A stretch of 64,000 nucleotides of DNA from Winogradskyella ursingii. GTDB lineage: Bacteria; Bacteroidota; Bacteroidia; Flavobacteriales; Flavobacteriaceae. This document shows, piece by piece, positions 62,434 to 64,000 of the stretch. Location: positions 434,001 to 498,000 of the forward strand of contig NZ_JABFDH010000001.1 in assembly GCF_013403975.1 (NCBI RefSeq). The letters are read 5' to 3'. Below the pieces are notes generated by a model. It was not told where the DNA came from. It saw only the letters and a list, made by a program, of their open reading frames with translations, and did no database searches. The position numbers and the translations under genes were made by a program. The stretch's first letter is position 1. Each line of letters starts with the position of its first letter.

Positions 62434-64000
62434 ATGGCAGTTTTAAATAAAATTAGACAACGCTCGTTAGTGTTAATCTTGGTTATTGCAATGGCTTTGT
62501 TTGCTTTTGTAATTGGAGATTTGTTCAGAAATTCGACAGCTTTTTCGGGTGGACCGCAGGATGTGATTGCAACCGTTAACGGCGAAGACATTTCAAGAAA
62601 TGATTTCATGCTAAAAGTGAAAAATTACCAAGATCGTTTTGGTGGTGGTCAATCTTCTACTCAAGCCATGAATGCCATCTACAATCAAGAATTGCGTAGA
62701 ATTATTTTAGATTCTGAATTTGAGAAAGTAGGATTGTCAGTAGAAAAGGATGAAATGAGGAATCTGTTGAAAAACAGCTTTTCGTCATATCCGGAATTCC
62801 AGGACGAGAATGGCAATTTCGATGTCAATCGTTTAAACGCTTTTATAGCGAATCTAAAAGAGGTCTCACCAGAAACAGTGCCGCTTTCTAACTTTCAAGT
62901 TAATTATGACAGTTGGACTACAAACGAGCAGGCAATTGCTACTAATGCGCTTCAACAAACATATTACAACATGATTAAGGCTGGTGTGGGTGCAACGATT
63001 GCAGAGGCCAAAAATGATTATATGGGAGATGCACAGACTGTAGATGTTAAGTATGTGCAATTACCATATGCAAGTATTTCGGATAGTTTGGTAAAGGTTT
63101 CTAAAAGCGAAATTAAAGAATACGTAGAAAATCACGAAAGCAAATACAAAGTAGATGCAACAAGAGAAATAGTTTACGTAGAATTTAAAGAAGAAGCTTC
63201 AAAAGCTGACGAGGATGCGATCAAAAATAGGCTTATAAGCTTAAAAAATGACAGAGCAGAGTACAACGTAAATACGAAAAATACAGATACAATTTCTGGT
63301 TTTAGTTCTACTGATAATATAGAAGAATTTGTCAACGCAAATTCAGATGTAAAATACAATGATGCGTTTTTAAGAAAATCTCAATTACCAGCAGCAGCTC
63401 AGGATACATTAATGAATATGAATGTTGGTGAGTATTATGGTCCTTATAAGGATGGTGAGTATTACAAATTATCTAAGGTTGTTGCGACTGAGAGATTACC
63501 GGATTCTGTGAAGGTGCGCCACATATTAATTCCATATGCAGGATCGAGTAGTGCAGATCCTACAATCAACAGAACAAGAGCTGAGGCTAATGCAACAGCA
63601 GACAGCATTTTGGGTGTTATAAAAGCTAACCGTTCAAAATTTGTTGATTTATTAGAATTGTCTTCTGACAAAGTAAGTAATGAAAATGATGGAGAAATTG
63701 AATTTGCATATAATGATTCATTTGCACCAGAATTTAGGTCCTATTCATTTGATAACAATAAAGGTGATATTGATGTAGTTGAAACATCATTTGGTTATCA
63801 TGTAATTGAAATTTTAGACCAAACCAACTTTAACAAAACTGTTAAAGTGGCTACGATTGCTGATGAAATAGAGCCATCTGATGAAACCCTTCAGGAGGTA
63901 TTTAATCGAATGTCTAAATTTGAAATAGCAGCTAAAGATGCTGATTTTACAGAATTAGCTAAAGAACGTGAACTAACGGTAAAACCAATTACATTTAAAG
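62434..64000 (+). CDS. PpiD/SurA-like peptidyl-prolyl isomerase, truncated by the window
   Basis: The frame from the ATG at 62434 stays open to the right edge (522 codons and one base), so the 3' end is missing. It has one N-terminal membrane anchor (SLVLILVIAMALFAFVIGDLF), a SurA_N-like domain with ATVNGEDISRNDF, a helical middle, and a rotamase (parvulin) domain starting at VRHILIPYAG near residue 360. It would act as a membrane-tethered foldase in the periplasm. Length and order match PpiD. Confidence 0.88.
   Translation, partial: MAVLNKIRQRSLVLILVIAMALFAFVIGDLFRNSTAFSGGPQDVIATVNGEDISRNDFMLKVKNYQDRFGGGQSSTQAMNAIYNQELRRIILDSEFEKVGLSVEKDEMRNLLKNSFSSYPEFQDENGNFDVNRLNAFIANLKEVSPETVPLSNFQVNYDSWTTNEQAIATNALQQTYYNMIKAGVGATIAEAKNDYMGDAQTVDVKYVQLPYASISDSLVKVSKSEIKEYVENHESKYKVDATREIVYVEFKEEASKADEDAIKNRLISLKNDRAEYNVNTKNTDTISGFSSTDNIEEFVNANSDVKYNDAFLRKSQLPAAAQDTLMNMNVGEYYGPYKDGEYYKLSKVVATERLPDSVKVRHILIPYAGSSSADPTINRTRAEANATADSILGVIKANRSKFVDLLELSSDKVSNENDGEIEFAYNDSFAPEFRSYSFDNNKGDIDVVETSFGYHVIEILDQTNFNKTVKVATIADEIEPSDETLQEVFNRMSKFEIAAKDADFTELAKERELTVKPITFK

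Noticed and set aside
1..64000. CRISPR arrays, IS elements, rRNA genes
   Set aside because: No regularly spaced direct repeats, transposase motifs or rRNA sequence were seen in any part of the window.

Overview
The window comes from a member of the Bacteroidota, almost certainly a Flavobacteriaceae species of marine type. The evidence is low G+C, SusC/SusD pairs, type IX secretion style C-terminal sorting domains, TamA/TamB, TAnnTTTG-type promoters and short AT-rich spacers. I cannot name the genus from sequence alone. Both window edges cut genes: the 3' end of an arginine decarboxylase gene on the left and the 5' part of a PpiD-like chaperone gene on the right.

Region by region: (1) 1-3710, a polyamine operon (arginine decarboxylase, agmatinase, deoxyhypusine-synthase-like enzyme, GNAT-nitrilase fusion) that probably makes putrescine and homospermidine. 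(2) 3756-9248, small proteins followed by a membrane GT-C mannosyltransferase and two GT2 enzymes. (3) 9427-15638, a membrane polyferredoxin and FAD/NAD oxidoreductase pair, a DUF547 protein, a GH113-like lipoprotein and a PPP-type phosphatase. (4) 15810-30669, a minus-strand arsenosugar cluster. It holds a TIGR04283-type glycosyltransferase, a DUF547 lipoprotein, a sterol-desaturase-family membrane protein, ArsM, purine-nucleoside phosphorylase, two DUF2064/TIGR04282-type proteins, a rhodanese, an odd metallophosphoesterase, a sodium:solute symporter-like carrier, SusD, SusC, ArsS and an AhpD-like protein. (5) 30745-40216, a DadA-like oxidase, guanine deaminase, TamA and TamB. (6) 40382-51006, a fasciclin lipoprotein, then a complete molybdenum cofactor operon ending in a two-subunit molybdenum hydroxylase that would use the cofactor. 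(7) 51182-56709, GalE, a small protein, and a 1252-residue secreted protein lying between tRNA-Phe(GAA) and a duplicated copy of its 3' end. (8) 56811-64000, housekeeping and envelope genes: CoaX, an outer-membrane protein, a TPR protein, LptC, a CNNM/CorC protein and a PpiD-like foldase.

The most interesting system is region 4. ArsM (arsenite methylation) and ArsS (radical SAM transfer of a deoxyadenosyl group) would yield dimethylarsinoyl-deoxyadenosine. The phosphorylase could remove adenine, and the glycosyltransferases could build the sugar. Here the set is physically merged with an outer-membrane SusC/SusD importer and an inner-membrane sodium symporter-like carrier, so uptake or recycling of an organoarsenical is plausible. 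Within it, a metallophosphoesterase has lost several metal ligands and gained clustered cysteines, and one DUF2064 copy has lost its KTRL motif. All function calls rest on motif reading and recall of families, not on database searches.
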